Part shown: positions 8,999-17,461 of the stretch, piece after piece | How the letters are laid out: every line of letters starts with the position of its first letter | Position numbering within the stretch: the first letter of the stretch is position 1 | DNA from: Bacillus pseudomycoides DSM 12442 | GTDB taxonomy: Bacteria > Bacillota > Bacilli > Bacillales > Bacillaceae_G | Direction: 5' to 3' | NCBI RefSeq assembly: GCF_000161455.1 | Contig: NZ_CM000745.1 | Location: forward strand, 2,091,328 to 2,113,872 | Length of the DNA stretch: 22,545 bases | Position numbers and translations under genes: made by a program | The notes under the pieces: generated by a model | Seen by the model: only the letters and a program-made list of their open reading frames with translations | Databases searched by the model: none | What the model was told of the DNA's origin: nothing

Positions 8999-9919
8999 TT
9001 ATCTATCTGTATTTGATAGCACCTTTTCCTCTTGAGAGGACACCAAATTAAACCAGTCATAAATTGTTGGACGCTCAGCCAAATCTGCGAATGTAACTTC
9101 TACACCTATTTGGCGCCATTTCTCTACTAAACTCATAATTCTAACTGAGTCAAGCCCTCTATTTAATAAATCTTCGTTATCTCCAATATCTGCTGGTAAT
9201 TCACGAAGCAATTCAGCAACTTGTTCACGTACCGATTGTAATGTGAATCCTGTATTTTCTTCTGCTGCAGACGTTTCTTTTAAACTTTGTAAATCTTTTA
9301 ATAATAAATTCGTTATTATAGTTACTGCACATCGATCAGATGCGTACTGCAAAGCTTGTTTATGATGTTCTTGTGAAAAATCAGCAACCGCATCAGCGAC
9401 GAAGAATGGTTGTATCCCATCCATAAATGCTTCGCATGCCGTTAAAAGACATCCAATATGTGCATAAACCCCACAAATAATAAGCTGATCACGCCCTTGT
9501 TCACGTAAAATCTCTAGAAGATTTGTTTTCTTAAAAGCACTATATCTCCATTTTGTAAGGAAAATATCATCCTCATCAGGAGTGAGCTCATCTACAATTT
9601 TCTTCTTGTGAGGCCCATCAGGAATACCCGCCCCCCAAAAATCTTGCAATAATCCTCTTTGCTCTAGCGTTTGTCCACCTGGTTGTGCAGTATAAACGAC
9701 AGGAACACCAATTTCCTTACATGTTTTTCTGATAGATTGAATATTTGAAATCAGTTCTACTCTTGGTGATTCCTCTGCATGATATGCATCAAGAAAATAC
9801 TCTTGCATGTCATGAATAAGAAGAACAGCACGTTTCGGATCTGGCTTCCACGTTACTTTATTATTTGGTAAATCTGACTCTAATGGCATTGGGTATACTG
9901 AGATAGCTGGAATAGCCAT
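8999..9919 (-). CDS. dhbB: Isochorismatase with C-terminal aryl carrier domain, DhbB
   Basis: This is a 306-residue bifunctional protein. The N-terminal part (about 1-205) is an isochorismatase that removes pyruvate from isochorismate to give 2,3-dihydro-2,3-dihydroxybenzoate: LLIHDMQEYF holds the active-site Asp37, LTKWRYSAF the Lys123, and GVYAHIGC (150-157) the third active-site loop, as in EntB. The C-terminal part (about 225-295) is an aryl carrier domain with RGLDS, where Ser258 should carry 4'-phosphopantetheine and accept DHB from DhbE. The full domain pair matches EntB and DhbB. ATG 9919 is preceded by AAAGGAAGTG at good spacing. It lies 46 nt after dhbE and 14 nt before dhbF. A phosphopantetheinyl transferase is required but none is fully visible in the window. 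Confidence 0.97.
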   Translation of the reverse strand: MAIPAISVYPMPLESDLPNNKVTWKPDPKRAVLLIHDMQEYFLDAYHAEESPRVELISNIQSIRKTCKEIGVPVVYTAQPGGQTLEQRGLLQDFWGAGIPDGPHKKKIVDELTPDEDDIFLTKWRYSAFKKTNLLEILREQGRDQLIICGVYAHIGCLLTACEAFMDGIQPFFVADAVADFSQEHHKQALQYASDRCAVTIITNLLLKDLQSLKETSAAEENTGFTLQSVREQVAELLRELPADIGDNEDLLNRGLDSVRIMSLVEKWRQIGVEVTFADLAERPTIYDWFNLVSSQEEKVLSNTDR

Positions 9920-9965
9920 CTAATCACTTCCTTTCGAATTGTTAAGAATATTTATTTGTCATTTA

Positions 9966-11585
9966 TTACTTCGTGATAGATTTAAGTTTTTCAGCAATTG
10001 CCTTCCGTAATTCTTTCTTACTCACTTTTCCGACACCAGTCTGTGGAAACGAGTCTATAAATTCAATTCGATCTGGAATTTTATATGCCGCAATTCCTCG
10101 ATCTCTTAAAAACATTTTCAAATGCCCTACAGTCGGTGTTTCCCCGCGAGCTATAACGAAAGCACAAGTACGTTCACCTAAATAATCGTCTGGCATAGAT
10201 ACTATTGCAACATCGTGTACCGCTGCATGCGCTAACAGATGATTTTCAACTTCTTCAGCCGCAACTTTCTCTCCACCACGATTAATCTGATCCTTATCGC
10301 GTCCTTCAACCACTAAATAACCTTGCTCATTTATTTTGACAAGATCGCCTGTGCGGTAAAAACCATCCGAAGTAAAGGATTTAGCGTTATGCTCTTCAGC
10401 TTTATAGTATCCACGAATTGTATATGGTCCACGAGTTAATAAACTCCCCACTTGACCTGGCTCTACGTCATTATCATATTCATCAACTACACGAACTTCA
10501 TCAAACTCTGACATTGGTCTTCCTTGCGTATGAATAATGATATCTTCTGCATCATCAAGTCTCGTATAATTCACTAACCCTTCGGCCATACCAAAAACTT
10601 GTTGCAATGTACAACCGAATGCCGGGCGTATACGCTTGGCCACTTCCGCGCTAAACTTTGCGCCGCCTACCTGTAAAACTTGCAGGCTAGATAAATCATT
10701 ATTGCGTGAAGCTATTGCGTCAAGCCATACCATTGCAAGGGGTGGCACAAGTGCTGTAATCGTGACACGTTCCTTCTCAATAAGAGAGAACGCTTCATCT
10801 GGACTTCCCCCAGAAGCTAGAACAATCCGCCCACCTGCATATAACGTCCCAAGAGTTCCCGGCGAACTAAGCGGATAGTTATGTGCAACTGGAAGCACAG
10901 CAAGATACACACTATCTTGATCCAATTTACAAATTTGAGCACTCACTCTTAAACTATAAATATAGTCATCATGTGTTCTGGGAATTAATTTAGATAATCC
11001 TGTTGTTCCGCCTGATAGTTGCAAGAAAGCTACATCGCTAGATTTTACTTCTGGCAGATTGACCGGATTCATATAAAGATCACGAATTCCTACAAATTCC
11101 TCCGCCTCTCCTACAACAATTACATGTTGCAACGTTGGAACTTTTTCTTTTATTTCTCTTGCAAGTTTTCGATAGTCGAATCCAAGCTGTTTATCAGAAA
11201 TAATATAAGCAGTTGCTTTAGCAAATTCACAAAAATAGCTTATTTCACTACTTCGGTGTGACGGCAAAGCAAAAACTGGAACTGCACCAATGCGAAAAAG
11301 CGCAAAGCAGACTTCGAAAAATTCCGTAATATTTGGTAAATGAAGAACCACTCGATCCGTTTGTTTAATTCCTAAATTTAGAAATCCTGCAGCTAATTGA
11401 TCTACTCTTTTATCCAGTTCACTATAGCTTAAGTGTTTTTCGCCACTTGTCACTGCAATCTGGTCACCATGTTTCATCGCACGTTCTCGCAGCATCTCTC
11501 CAAAGGTCTCTCCGCGCCAGCACCCCTCTTCTTTATATCGATCTGCAAATTCCTTTGGCCACTCCTGGCATCCTGTTAACATCAT
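9966..11585 (-). CDS. dhbE: 2,3-dihydroxybenzoate-AMP ligase DhbE
   Basis: This is a 539-residue stand-alone adenylation enzyme that activates DHB with ATP and loads it on the DhbB aryl carrier. It has the phosphate-binding loop LSGGTTGLSK (190-199), the aryl-acid pocket motif PVAHNYPLSSPG with Asn236, GMAEGLVNY (332-340), YRTGDLV (410-416) and the C-terminal catalytic TGVGK with Lys520. The sequence matches B. subtilis DhbE closely over its whole length as I recall it. Two ATG codons are adjacent (11585 and 11582). The second gives the DhbE-like start MLTGCQEW, places the pocket Asn at 235 as in DhbE, and stands 7 nt rather than 4 nt from the AGGGGG ribosome binding site, so it may be the true start. 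The gap from dhbC is 15 nt. Confidence 0.97.
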   Translation of the reverse strand: MMLTGCQEWPKEFADRYKEEGCWRGETFGEMLRERAMKHGDQIAVTSGEKHLSYSELDKRVDQLAAGFLNLGIKQTDRVVLHLPNITEFFEVCFALFRIGAVPVFALPSHRSSEISYFCEFAKATAYIISDKQLGFDYRKLAREIKEKVPTLQHVIVVGEAEEFVGIRDLYMNPVNLPEVKSSDVAFLQLSGGTTGLSKLIPRTHDDYIYSLRVSAQICKLDQDSVYLAVLPVAHNYPLSSPGTLGTLYAGGRIVLASGGSPDEAFSLIEKERVTITALVPPLAMVWLDAIASRNNDLSSLQVLQVGGAKFSAEVAKRIRPAFGCTLQQVFGMAEGLVNYTRLDDAEDIIIHTQGRPMSEFDEVRVVDEYDNDVEPGQVGSLLTRGPYTIRGYYKAEEHNAKSFTSDGFYRTGDLVKINEQGYLVVEGRDKDQINRGGEKVAAEEVENHLLAHAAVHDVAIVSMPDDYLGERTCAFVIARGETPTVGHLKMFLRDRGIAAYKIPDRIEFIDSFPQTGVGKVSKKELRKAIAEKLKSITK

Positions 11586-11600
11586 TTATCCCCCTAACTT

Positions 11601-12818
11601 CTATTTCAAAGATTCATCATTTAATCCCATAGCCCGAAGCATTGTACGAAACTTAGCTGATGTTTCAGCTAGCTCATCTTCAGGTTTTGACTCCGCAACA
11701 ATACCAGCTCCTGCGAATAAACGAAGGGAATTCTCTTCAACTTCCGCACAACGAATCGTAACAATCCATTCACCGTCACCATTCAGATCACTCCAACCAA
11801 GCATTCCCGTGAAAAATTCTCGATCAAACGGTTCAATTTCGTTAATAGCCTCTCGAGCTTTTTCTGTCGGAGTTCCACAAACTGCTGGTGTAGGATGAAG
11901 CGCAAGTGCTAATTCTAATGCAGACACTGATACGTCTAGTAATTCTCCTTTTACTTCAGTAGATAAATGCCACATTGCTTCACTATTTATTAATGATGGT
12001 TTTTCCGGAACATGCAATGTACGACAGTACGGACGAAGCGCCGCAGCTACTGCTTCAACAACAACAGCATGTTCATGTAAATCTTTAGCTGAAGAAAGCA
12101 ACTCATCTGCTCGTCTCTTATCTTCTTCAGGGTCTTTACTTCGAGGTCTAGAGCCTGCAAGCGGATTAGAAATGATTTGCATTCCACTCCGTGAGACAAG
12201 TAACTCTGGACTCGCTCCTATGAGTGTATGACTACGCTTTGGTGAAGCATCACAATTCTCTATTTCTTCACTCTTCGGTAAATCTACCGCAAACGTATAC
12301 CCCTGTTTATTGTGCTGCGCTAAATCACAAAGTAGTTTTTGAATGTCAACCTTTTCTGGAGATTTCAAATCCAACGATCTAGATAGAACGATTTTCTTTA
12401 GGTCACCGCTCTTTATTTTAGCTACTCCTTGCTCTACACCACGCATATATTCTGAAGATGACGGAATAGGATTCATTTCATATGTAAGTGCAGGTGATTG
12501 CTGGATTCGATCTGTAAAATCAAATTGCAGACGATCTGCTAGCCTGCTCTCCCGAGGTACAACGAGCTGTACCGATTTTGTACGATCAAAAGGCAGCGCT
12601 CCTACAACAATTGGATTAGGATGGCCAGCTTGTTTCGCATTGCTTAATACAGCACGAACTAGCTCAGGAAAATTTTCTGCCTGACTATGTTTCACCGTTG
12701 CAAATGTTCCTTCGGCAAGTATTGTACGATACGGTGAAGCAAAAAAGAATGAAGATCCAGCTCTATAGTCATCTAGTAATTTTGTCGCTAACTCCTTTAA
12801 AGCAGTTGTATGATTCAT
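11601..12818 (-). CDS. dhbC: Isochorismate synthase DhbC
   Basis: This is a 405-residue chorismate-binding enzyme that converts chorismate to isochorismate, the first committed step to DHB. Visible family motifs are KKIVLSRSL with Lys142 (the position of the catalytic Lys in EntC), IGASPELLV with Glu205, NPLAGSRPR (218-226), HEHAVVVE (248-255), HPTPAVCGTP (308-317), FFTGMLGW (335-342) and FAGAGIVAES (368-377). Length fits the EntC/DhbC/MenF-type family, and the place inside the dhb operon points to siderophore rather than menaquinone synthesis. The ribosome binding site AGGGGG lies about 11 nt before ATG 12818. It starts 25 nt after dhbA. Confidence 0.97.
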   Translation of the reverse strand: MNHTTALKELATKLLDDYRAGSSFFFASPYRTILAEGTFATVKHSQAENFPELVRAVLSNAKQAGHPNPIVVGALPFDRTKSVQLVVPRESRLADRLQFDFTDRIQQSPALTYEMNPIPSSSEYMRGVEQGVAKIKSGDLKKIVLSRSLDLKSPEKVDIQKLLCDLAQHNKQGYTFAVDLPKSEEIENCDASPKRSHTLIGASPELLVSRSGMQIISNPLAGSRPRSKDPEEDKRRADELLSSAKDLHEHAVVVEAVAAALRPYCRTLHVPEKPSLINSEAMWHLSTEVKGELLDVSVSALELALALHPTPAVCGTPTEKAREAINEIEPFDREFFTGMLGWSDLNGDGEWIVTIRCAEVEENSLRLFAGAGIVAESKPEDELAETSAKFRTMLRAMGLNDESLK

Positions 12819-12843
12819 TATTTTAAAGCCCCCTATATGTAAT

Positions 12844-13629
12844 TTAGATTCCTAAAGTAGCGCCGCCATCAATGCATAGATTATGCATCGTAATATGGCT
12901 TGCTTTATCTGACGCTAAAAATAGAACTGCTTCAGCAATCTCTGAAGGCGTTGCTATTTTTTTTAATGGAATTCCTAATCTATATGTATCTTGTGAGCCT
13001 GCAATAATTTTTTCAGCCCCATTTTCATCTATCCAAAGTAACCTCTGCATCTCTGTCTCAGTTGAACCAGGAGAAACTAAATTACAGCGAATATTATATT
13101 CTGCAAGCTCAAGACCAAGACATTTTGTAAACATCGTTGCAGCAGCTTTGGATGCTACATATGCAGCCATTTCCATTCTAGGTACACTCGCAGCATTTGA
13201 CCCTACAGTCACAATTGCACCAGACTGCCGTGACATCATACGTCTACTCACAGATCGTGATACATAAAACACACCTGTAGCATTTACTGAAAAAGTCTTG
13301 TCCCAATCTTCATCACTTAAATAGTGAATGGCACCCATCTTTAAAATACCGGCAACATTAACTAAAATATCAATTTGCCCCATTGTATCCTCAATCTGAT
13401 TTACTGTATTTTCCACTGCGGAACTATCACTCACATCTAAAGCGAATACTTTCAAAGAGCTGCCTCTTGTTGCATGATAATCTGAAAGCTTATTGAGTTC
13501 TAAAATATTCTTATCAACCGCTGCAACCTTTGCTCCTCTTTCCGCAAGCATGTTCGCTACAGTCTCTCCAATTCCTTGTGCTGCACCAGTAACTAATGCA
13601 ATCTTCCCATCAAATTCCCCAAAATCCAT
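12844..13629 (-). CDS. dhbA: 2,3-dihydro-2,3-dihydroxybenzoate dehydrogenase DhbA
   Basis: This is a 261-residue short-chain dehydrogenase that uses NAD+ to oxidise 2,3-dihydro-DHB to DHB, the last step before activation by DhbE. It shows the nucleotide-binding TGAAQGIG (14-21), D39 for NAD+ preference, NVAG (91-94, a common variant of NNAG), the catalytic Ser144 in VGSNAA and Tyr157-x3-Lys161 in YVASK, and the C-terminal DGGATLGI. It is the first gene of the operon; ATG 13629 has the ribosome binding site AAGGAAAGGA. An approximately 160-nt leader separates it from the nearer Fur-controlled promoter. Confidence 0.96.
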   Translation of the reverse strand: MDFGEFDGKIALVTGAAQGIGETVANMLAERGAKVAAVDKNILELNKLSDYHATRGSSLKVFALDVSDSSAVENTVNQIEDTMGQIDILVNVAGILKMGAIHYLSDEDWDKTFSVNATGVFYVSRSVSRRMMSRQSGAIVTVGSNAASVPRMEMAAYVASKAAATMFTKCLGLELAEYNIRCNLVSPGSTETEMQRLLWIDENGAEKIIAGSQDTYRLGIPLKKIATPSEIAEAVLFLASDKASHITMHNLCIDGGATLGI

Positions 13630-13685
13630 ATTCTCAATTCCTTTCCTTACAACGAATCGATCTAGTTTATCTTGTATATTCTCAA

Positions 13686-13723
13686 TTGCAGATTAATAAA
13701 GTTAACCTAATTAATCTGTGCAA
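13686..13723 (-). promoter_or_regulatory. Hairpin in the dhbA 5' leader
   Basis: The arms TTGCAGATTAAT (13686-13697) and ATTAATC-TG-TGCAA (13710-13723, 2-nt bulge) pair over about 12 bp around a 12-nt loop that contains GTTAAC. The element lies between the predicted transcription start and dhbA. It is not followed by a U-tract on the minus strand, so it does not look like a terminator. A role in mRNA stability or in binding a regulator is inference. Confidence 0.5.
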
Positions 13724-13763
13724 AGAAAATATTTAAACAAACATCACCAACTAATAATGATAT

Positions 13764-13778
13764 TGATAATCATTATCA
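13764..13778. promoter_or_regulatory. Fur box 1 (perfect 7-1-7 site)
   Basis: TGATAATCATTATCA is a 14/14 match to the Bacillus Fur 7-1-7 consensus TGATAATNATTATCA. Flanking bases (TGATAT on the left, TTAT on the right) extend the repeat, as in classical 19-21 bp Fur boxes. It lies just downstream of the P1 -10 hexamer, around +8 to +22 of the predicted start, so iron-loaded Fur would block transcription from P1. Confidence 0.93.
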
Positions 13779-13792
13779 TTATATTTACGAAA

Positions 13793-13821
13793 ATCATACA
13801 CATATTAAACTTATCAGTCAA
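13793..13821 (-). promoter_or_regulatory. Sigma-A promoter P1 of the dhb operon
   Basis: On the minus strand, -35 TTGACT (13816-13821), a 17-nt spacer and -10 TATGAT (13793-13798) fit the sigma-A consensus in sequence and spacing. The predicted start is near 13786, directly before Fur box 1. Confidence 0.8.
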
Positions 13822-13880
13822 GTACAATTTAATCTTAATTTCAGTCTCAATAAACTAGGTAATACTCACTTAGTATTAAT

Positions 13881-13895
13881 TGATAATGATTTTCA
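13881..13895. promoter_or_regulatory. Fur box 2
   Basis: TGATAATGATTTTCA matches 13 of the 14 defined positions of the 7-1-7 Fur consensus. It lies about 100 bp upstream of Fur box 1 and just downstream of promoter P2, in the same relative layout as box 1 to P1. Confidence 0.8.
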
Positions 13896-13914
13896 TTTTC
13901 TTTTGTACACCGAA

Positions 13915-13943
13915 ATGATAATGTTTCTCAACAGTCTTGTCAA
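13915..13943 (-). promoter_or_regulatory. Sigma-A promoter P2 of the dhb operon
   Basis: On the minus strand, -35 TTGACA (13938-13943, perfect consensus), a 17-nt spacer and -10 TATCAT (13915-13920). The predicted start is near 13908, upstream of Fur box 2. The transcript would carry a leader of about 280 nt to dhbA. Confidence 0.7.
13916..13930. promoter_or_regulatory. Possible third Fur site over the P2 -10 region
   Basis: TGATAATGTTTCTCA matches 12 of 14 positions of the 7-1-7 consensus; one heptad is perfect and the other has 5/7. It overlaps the P2 -10 and part of the spacer. It could be a weak operator or chance similarity in AT-rich DNA. Confidence 0.4.
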
Positions 13944-14181
13944 TCTTTTTTTATTTTTCAGATAAAATATTTTATTATGTCCCCATACTTATCTGCATAA
14001 AAATCTCTGCTTTTATTGTAAATATAAACTTTTTTCATCCTATTTTCTGTGAAAATAATAGATTTAAAAAATTAAATTGAAACTTTCAAATTTCCTAATT
14101 AATAATCATGCATTTTATCATTAATTACATAAAAATCTTTATTTTATAATAAAAACCATCATATTGAACATTTAATTTCTC

Positions 14182-14218
14182 AATAAATTTCTGAAAAAAT
14201 TTTATTAAGAAATTTATT
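14182..14218. repeat. Perfect 11-bp AT-rich inverted repeat
   Basis: AATAAATTTCT (14182-14192) and AGAAATTTATT (14208-14218) are exact reverse complements around a 15-nt AT-only-but-one spacer. It lies in the AT-rich DNA between the dhb promoters and the sbcC terminator. Function unknown; in DNA this AT-rich such a repeat may be chance. Confidence 0.5.
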
Positions 14219-14293
14219 TAAAAATAACTATTTACATCTTTTTCTCTAAACAACACTTCCTTCAAACATAAATCATACCGATATAACTATATG

Positions 14294-14330
14294 AAAAAAG
14301 GACATATGCCCACTATTAAGCATATGTCCT
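14294..14330 (-). terminator. Rho-independent terminator after sbcC
   Basis: Read on the minus strand, AGGACATATGC (from 14330-14320), a 10-nt loop and GCATATGTCCT (14309-14299) form a perfect 11-bp stem followed by a run of T (14299-14294). It begins 41 nt after the sbcC stop and separates this operon from the dhb promoters. Confidence 0.92.
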
Positions 14331-14371
14331 CTCATAATTAAAATTTACTATTAACCTTTTTATTAGTTTTA

Positions 14372-17300
14372 TTATTTCACCACAAACCGAGTCTCACTAC
14401 AACCATTCTTCTGCTTCGTTACCTCTAAAACTGCTGGCATTGCGTTTTTCAACTCTTGAACGTGTGAAATAACGCCAATAAATCGTCCTGATTTTTGTAA
14501 ATCAATCAATGCATCGATCGCTTTTGTTAATGACTCTTCATCTAGCGAGCCAAATCCTTCATCGATAAACATGGTTTCGATAGAAATACCGCCTTCATAT
14601 GCCTGGATCACATCTGCCATACCAAGTGCTAGACAAAGCGATGCATTAAATTTTTCCCCGCCAGACAATGTTTTTACGTCACGTGTTTGACCTGTATATG
14701 CGTCATATACATCTAATCCTAGTCCACTTTGACGATTTCGTTTTTCAACTCTTTCACTTCGTTTTAAATAGAACTGGCCGTTTGATAGTTTACGAAGTCT
14801 TTCGTTAGCAATTTGAACAATTTGTTCTAAATACTCAATTAAAATGTAACGTTCAAACGAAATACGACTTTCGTTATCCCCTTTCATGACTTCATATAAA
14901 TCAACAAGTTCTTGGAAAGCTTTTTCTTCTTCATGAATTTGTTCATCAATTCGTCTAATGTTTTCATGCAAATCGGTAATGTATGCAACTGCACTTTGGG
15001 CACGCTGGCGCTTTTCTTTTGTAATATCAAGCTGAATTCCTAACTCTTTCATTTGTTCTTCTAGAGCTGTAATGTCCGTCCATTCTTTCCCGCTTAATTC
15101 ATTTACTAGTTCCTCAATTTGTTTAGCCAATACTTCTAAGGATGAATAGTACTCTTGAATTTGCTCATGCAAATGCTTCATTTCTACATCTGTTAATTTT
15201 GCTTCTTTATAAGCTTGTTGGTCGATAAATCCACCTTCTTCAAGCTCTGTCGTAAAGCGAAGTAAAGTCTCTTCTTGCTTTTCCTTTGCATGACTTACTT
15301 GCTTTAGAGCACCATCATACTCAGCTTGTATGCGTATATTTTCATTTTGCCAATATTGATAAGCTTCTTGTACTTTCTTCCACTCCTCTTCCATAAAGCG
15401 AAGTGTGCTAACAGCTTGATCAAATTGTTTTTTCCAGGCTTCTAACGTTTGTAAGTCCTCATGGGTTTTTTGCTGATCATGTTCATAGGACGTACGAAGT
15501 TGCATGCACTCCATTTCAGTACGGTGCTGCATCACTTCAGCTTCGCGTTTTTGCTTCTGTAATTCTTCTACTTTTTCTTCTAATCCTTTTACACTTAACG
15601 CTAGCTGTTTACGTTTTTCTTCACTTTCCTTTAATGTGTTTACCTCAGCTGCTAGTTGTTTTCCGTTTTGCACTAGCGTACGGTATGTTTCAACTAACTC
15701 TTCTGAACGGTATCCTCGTTTTACGACTTCATCTATTACTTGCTCATATTGTAATCTGTAGAAATTCCATTTCTCTTCTACTTGAACATGTAATTTTTCA
15801 GCAACTGTTTTCTTTTCGCGCAGTTCATTTAGCTGTTTTTCATCAATGGAATCTCCACGTTCTGTAGCTTTCTTTGGATGATCTATGCTACCACATACAG
15901 GACAAGATTCACCTTCATGAAGATGAAGAGCTAACATTCCTGCTTGTTCATTTAACCAACGATGCTCCATCTCTTCATATGCTTTAACTGCAACTTCCAT
16001 CTTTTGATTTGCAACTTCTTTTTCTTGTTCATATTTTTGCTTTTCTTGCCAAACGTCATATGCTTGCTTTAGTACTTTTGCATCTTCCCGCATATTTGTT
16101 AGCTCTTCTACTTTTGCTACATATTGCTCAAGTGCAACCTCTAGCTGTTGTAATTCTCCGGCAATTTGTTGTTTTTGAGAAATCTGTCCTTCTAGCTGTT
16201 TCTCAAACTTCTGAATACCTTCCTTCAATTTCCCACTTTGAAGTTCTGCCTGTTGCAATTTTGATTTTTTCTCTGCTAATGAAGCAATAATTGGCTGTAA
16301 CTCTTCTAATCTTTGTACAGTTTTCTTACCTTCTTCACGAACAGACTCTTTACCCTTTAATTCTTCATATTTCTCATAAGCAAGTTCAAACGCCTTAACC
16401 GTCTTTTCTTTTTTTACAGATATTTGTTTCAATAATTGTTCAGCATTTTGTTCACTCTGTACCGCTTCTTCATACCATTGTTCAAATGGTAATAATCGTT
16501 TCGCTTGTTCAGCAAGTTTAAAGCGTTGTTCTTCTGTTTCTATTTGTTCTCGATTTGCTTGTAAAACTGCTTGTTTCTCTTGTTTTTGCTGTAAATCTTT
16601 GAACTTTTCATTAATAGACTTAGCTGTATGAAAACGATCTTCGGCTTTTTTTAATTGCTGCGTTTGCAATGTTTGCTGCGCTTGTAATTGTTCAACTTCC
16701 GCCTCATAGCAATTTTTTTCTTGTTCAAGCGCTTCGACTACTTGGTGCGTATTTACATGTTCCTGTTGAACTAATGTCTCTAATAATGAATCATCTCGAA
16801 CCGGTAATTTAAAAACATTACGGAAGTACAGTTCTCTTTCTTTTTGCTTTTCTTGTAAGACGTCTTTCCACTGTTTACGTTTTTGATCTAACAATTCACG
16901 CATTAATTTATAACGATCTGTTTTAAAAATACGACGTAAAATTTCTTCTTTATTTTCTGTTTCAGACGTTAATAGTTTTCGGAATTCTCCTTGCGGAAGC
17001 ATAACAATTTGACTAAATTGATGTTTGCTAAGTCCGATTAAATCTTCAACCTTTTTGTTCACATCTGTCACATGAAAACGATCCACACATGGAACCTTCT
17101 CATCACCTATTACTTCATATAGCTCAACAGCATGCCCTGTAACTGTTTTATTCCCTTGTTTTTTATGACCGAGCTGTCTTTTTATTTCGTATTGCTTTCC
17201 TTTCAACTGGAAGGTTAATTCTACACTTGTGTATATATTATCATCAGCAAATTGGCTACGTAGCATACTCGTATCACTACGTTCTTCTCCGCTCGCTTCC

Positions 17301-17461
17301 CCATATAATACATAACAAATCGCATCAAATATCGTTGTTTTCCCAGCTCCCGTATTTCCTGAAATAGCAAAAATACGGTGATCGCCAAGATCGCTGAAAT
17401 CGATAACTTCTCGCTGTTTATACGGACCAAATGCGGTCATAATAAGCTGAAGTGGTCTCAT
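14372..17461 (-). CDS. sbcC: Exonuclease SbcCD subunit C (Rad50-like ATPase)
   Basis: This is a 1029-residue SMC-type ATPase that with SbcD forms an ATP-dependent double-strand exonuclease and hairpin endonuclease used in DNA repair and in cutting palindromes at replication forks. The N-terminus has Walker A GNTGAGKT (35-42) and the Q-loop MLPQGEFRKLL. Two long charged coiled-coil arms (about 190-480 and 560-870) flank the zinc hook CPVC (Cys520, Cys523). The C-terminus has the ABC signature LSGGE (932-936) and Walker B MFIDEGFGSLDE (964-975). Size is typical. ATG 17461 overlaps the sbcD stop as ATGA, and GGAAGG lies upstream within sbcD, so translation is probably coupled. A terminator follows. 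Confidence 0.97.
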   Translation of the reverse strand: MRPLQLIMTAFGPYKQREVIDFSDLGDHRIFAISGNTGAGKTTIFDAICYVLYGEASGEERSDTSMLRSQFADDNIYTSVELTFQLKGKQYEIKRQLGHKKQGNKTVTGHAVELYEVIGDEKVPCVDRFHVTDVNKKVEDLIGLSKHQFSQIVMLPQGEFRKLLTSETENKEEILRRIFKTDRYKLMRELLDQKRKQWKDVLQEKQKERELYFRNVFKLPVRDDSLLETLVQQEHVNTHQVVEALEQEKNCYEAEVEQLQAQQTLQTQQLKKAEDRFHTAKSINEKFKDLQQKQEKQAVLQANREQIETEEQRFKLAEQAKRLLPFEQWYEEAVQSEQNAEQLLKQISVKKEKTVKAFELAYEKYEELKGKESVREEGKKTVQRLEELQPIIASLAEKKSKLQQAELQSGKLKEGIQKFEKQLEGQISQKQQIAGELQQLEVALEQYVAKVEELTNMREDAKVLKQAYDVWQEKQKYEQEKEVANQKMEVAVKAYEEMEHRWLNEQAGMLALHLHEGESCPVCGSIDHPKKATERGDSIDEKQLNELREKKTVAEKLHVQVEEKWNFYRLQYEQVIDEVVKRGYRSEELVETYRTLVQNGKQLAAEVNTLKESEEKRKQLALSVKGLEEKVEELQKQKREAEVMQHRTEMECMQLRTSYEHDQQKTHEDLQTLEAWKKQFDQAVSTLRFMEEEWKKVQEAYQYWQNENIRIQAEYDGALKQVSHAKEKQEETLLRFTTELEEGGFIDQQAYKEAKLTDVEMKHLHEQIQEYYSSLEVLAKQIEELVNELSGKEWTDITALEEQMKELGIQLDITKEKRQRAQSAVAYITDLHENIRRIDEQIHEEEKAFQELVDLYEVMKGDNESRISFERYILIEYLEQIVQIANERLRKLSNGQFYLKRSERVEKRNRQSGLGLDVYDAYTGQTRDVKTLSGGEKFNASLCLALGMADVIQAYEGGISIETMFIDEGFGSLDEESLTKAIDALIDLQKSGRFIGVISHVQELKNAMPAVLEVTKQKNGCSETRFVVK

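Larger units (their letters stand above)
13630..14293. other. Long AT-rich intergenic region with the dhb control elements
   Basis: No gene is supported in these roughly 660 bases. The part from 13630 to 13943 holds, in order from dhbA, a leader hairpin, a Fur box with promoter P1, a second Fur box, and promoter P2 with a weak third Fur-like site; these are listed separately. The part from 13944 to 14293 is extremely AT-rich and holds only a perfect 11-bp inverted repeat (14182-14218). The sbcC terminator closes the region. Confidence 0.85.

Noticed and set aside
17221..17430. 69-codon minus-strand frame inside sbcC
   Set aside because: It overlaps the Walker A region of sbcC in another frame; sbcC is certain here and the alternative has no recognisable features.
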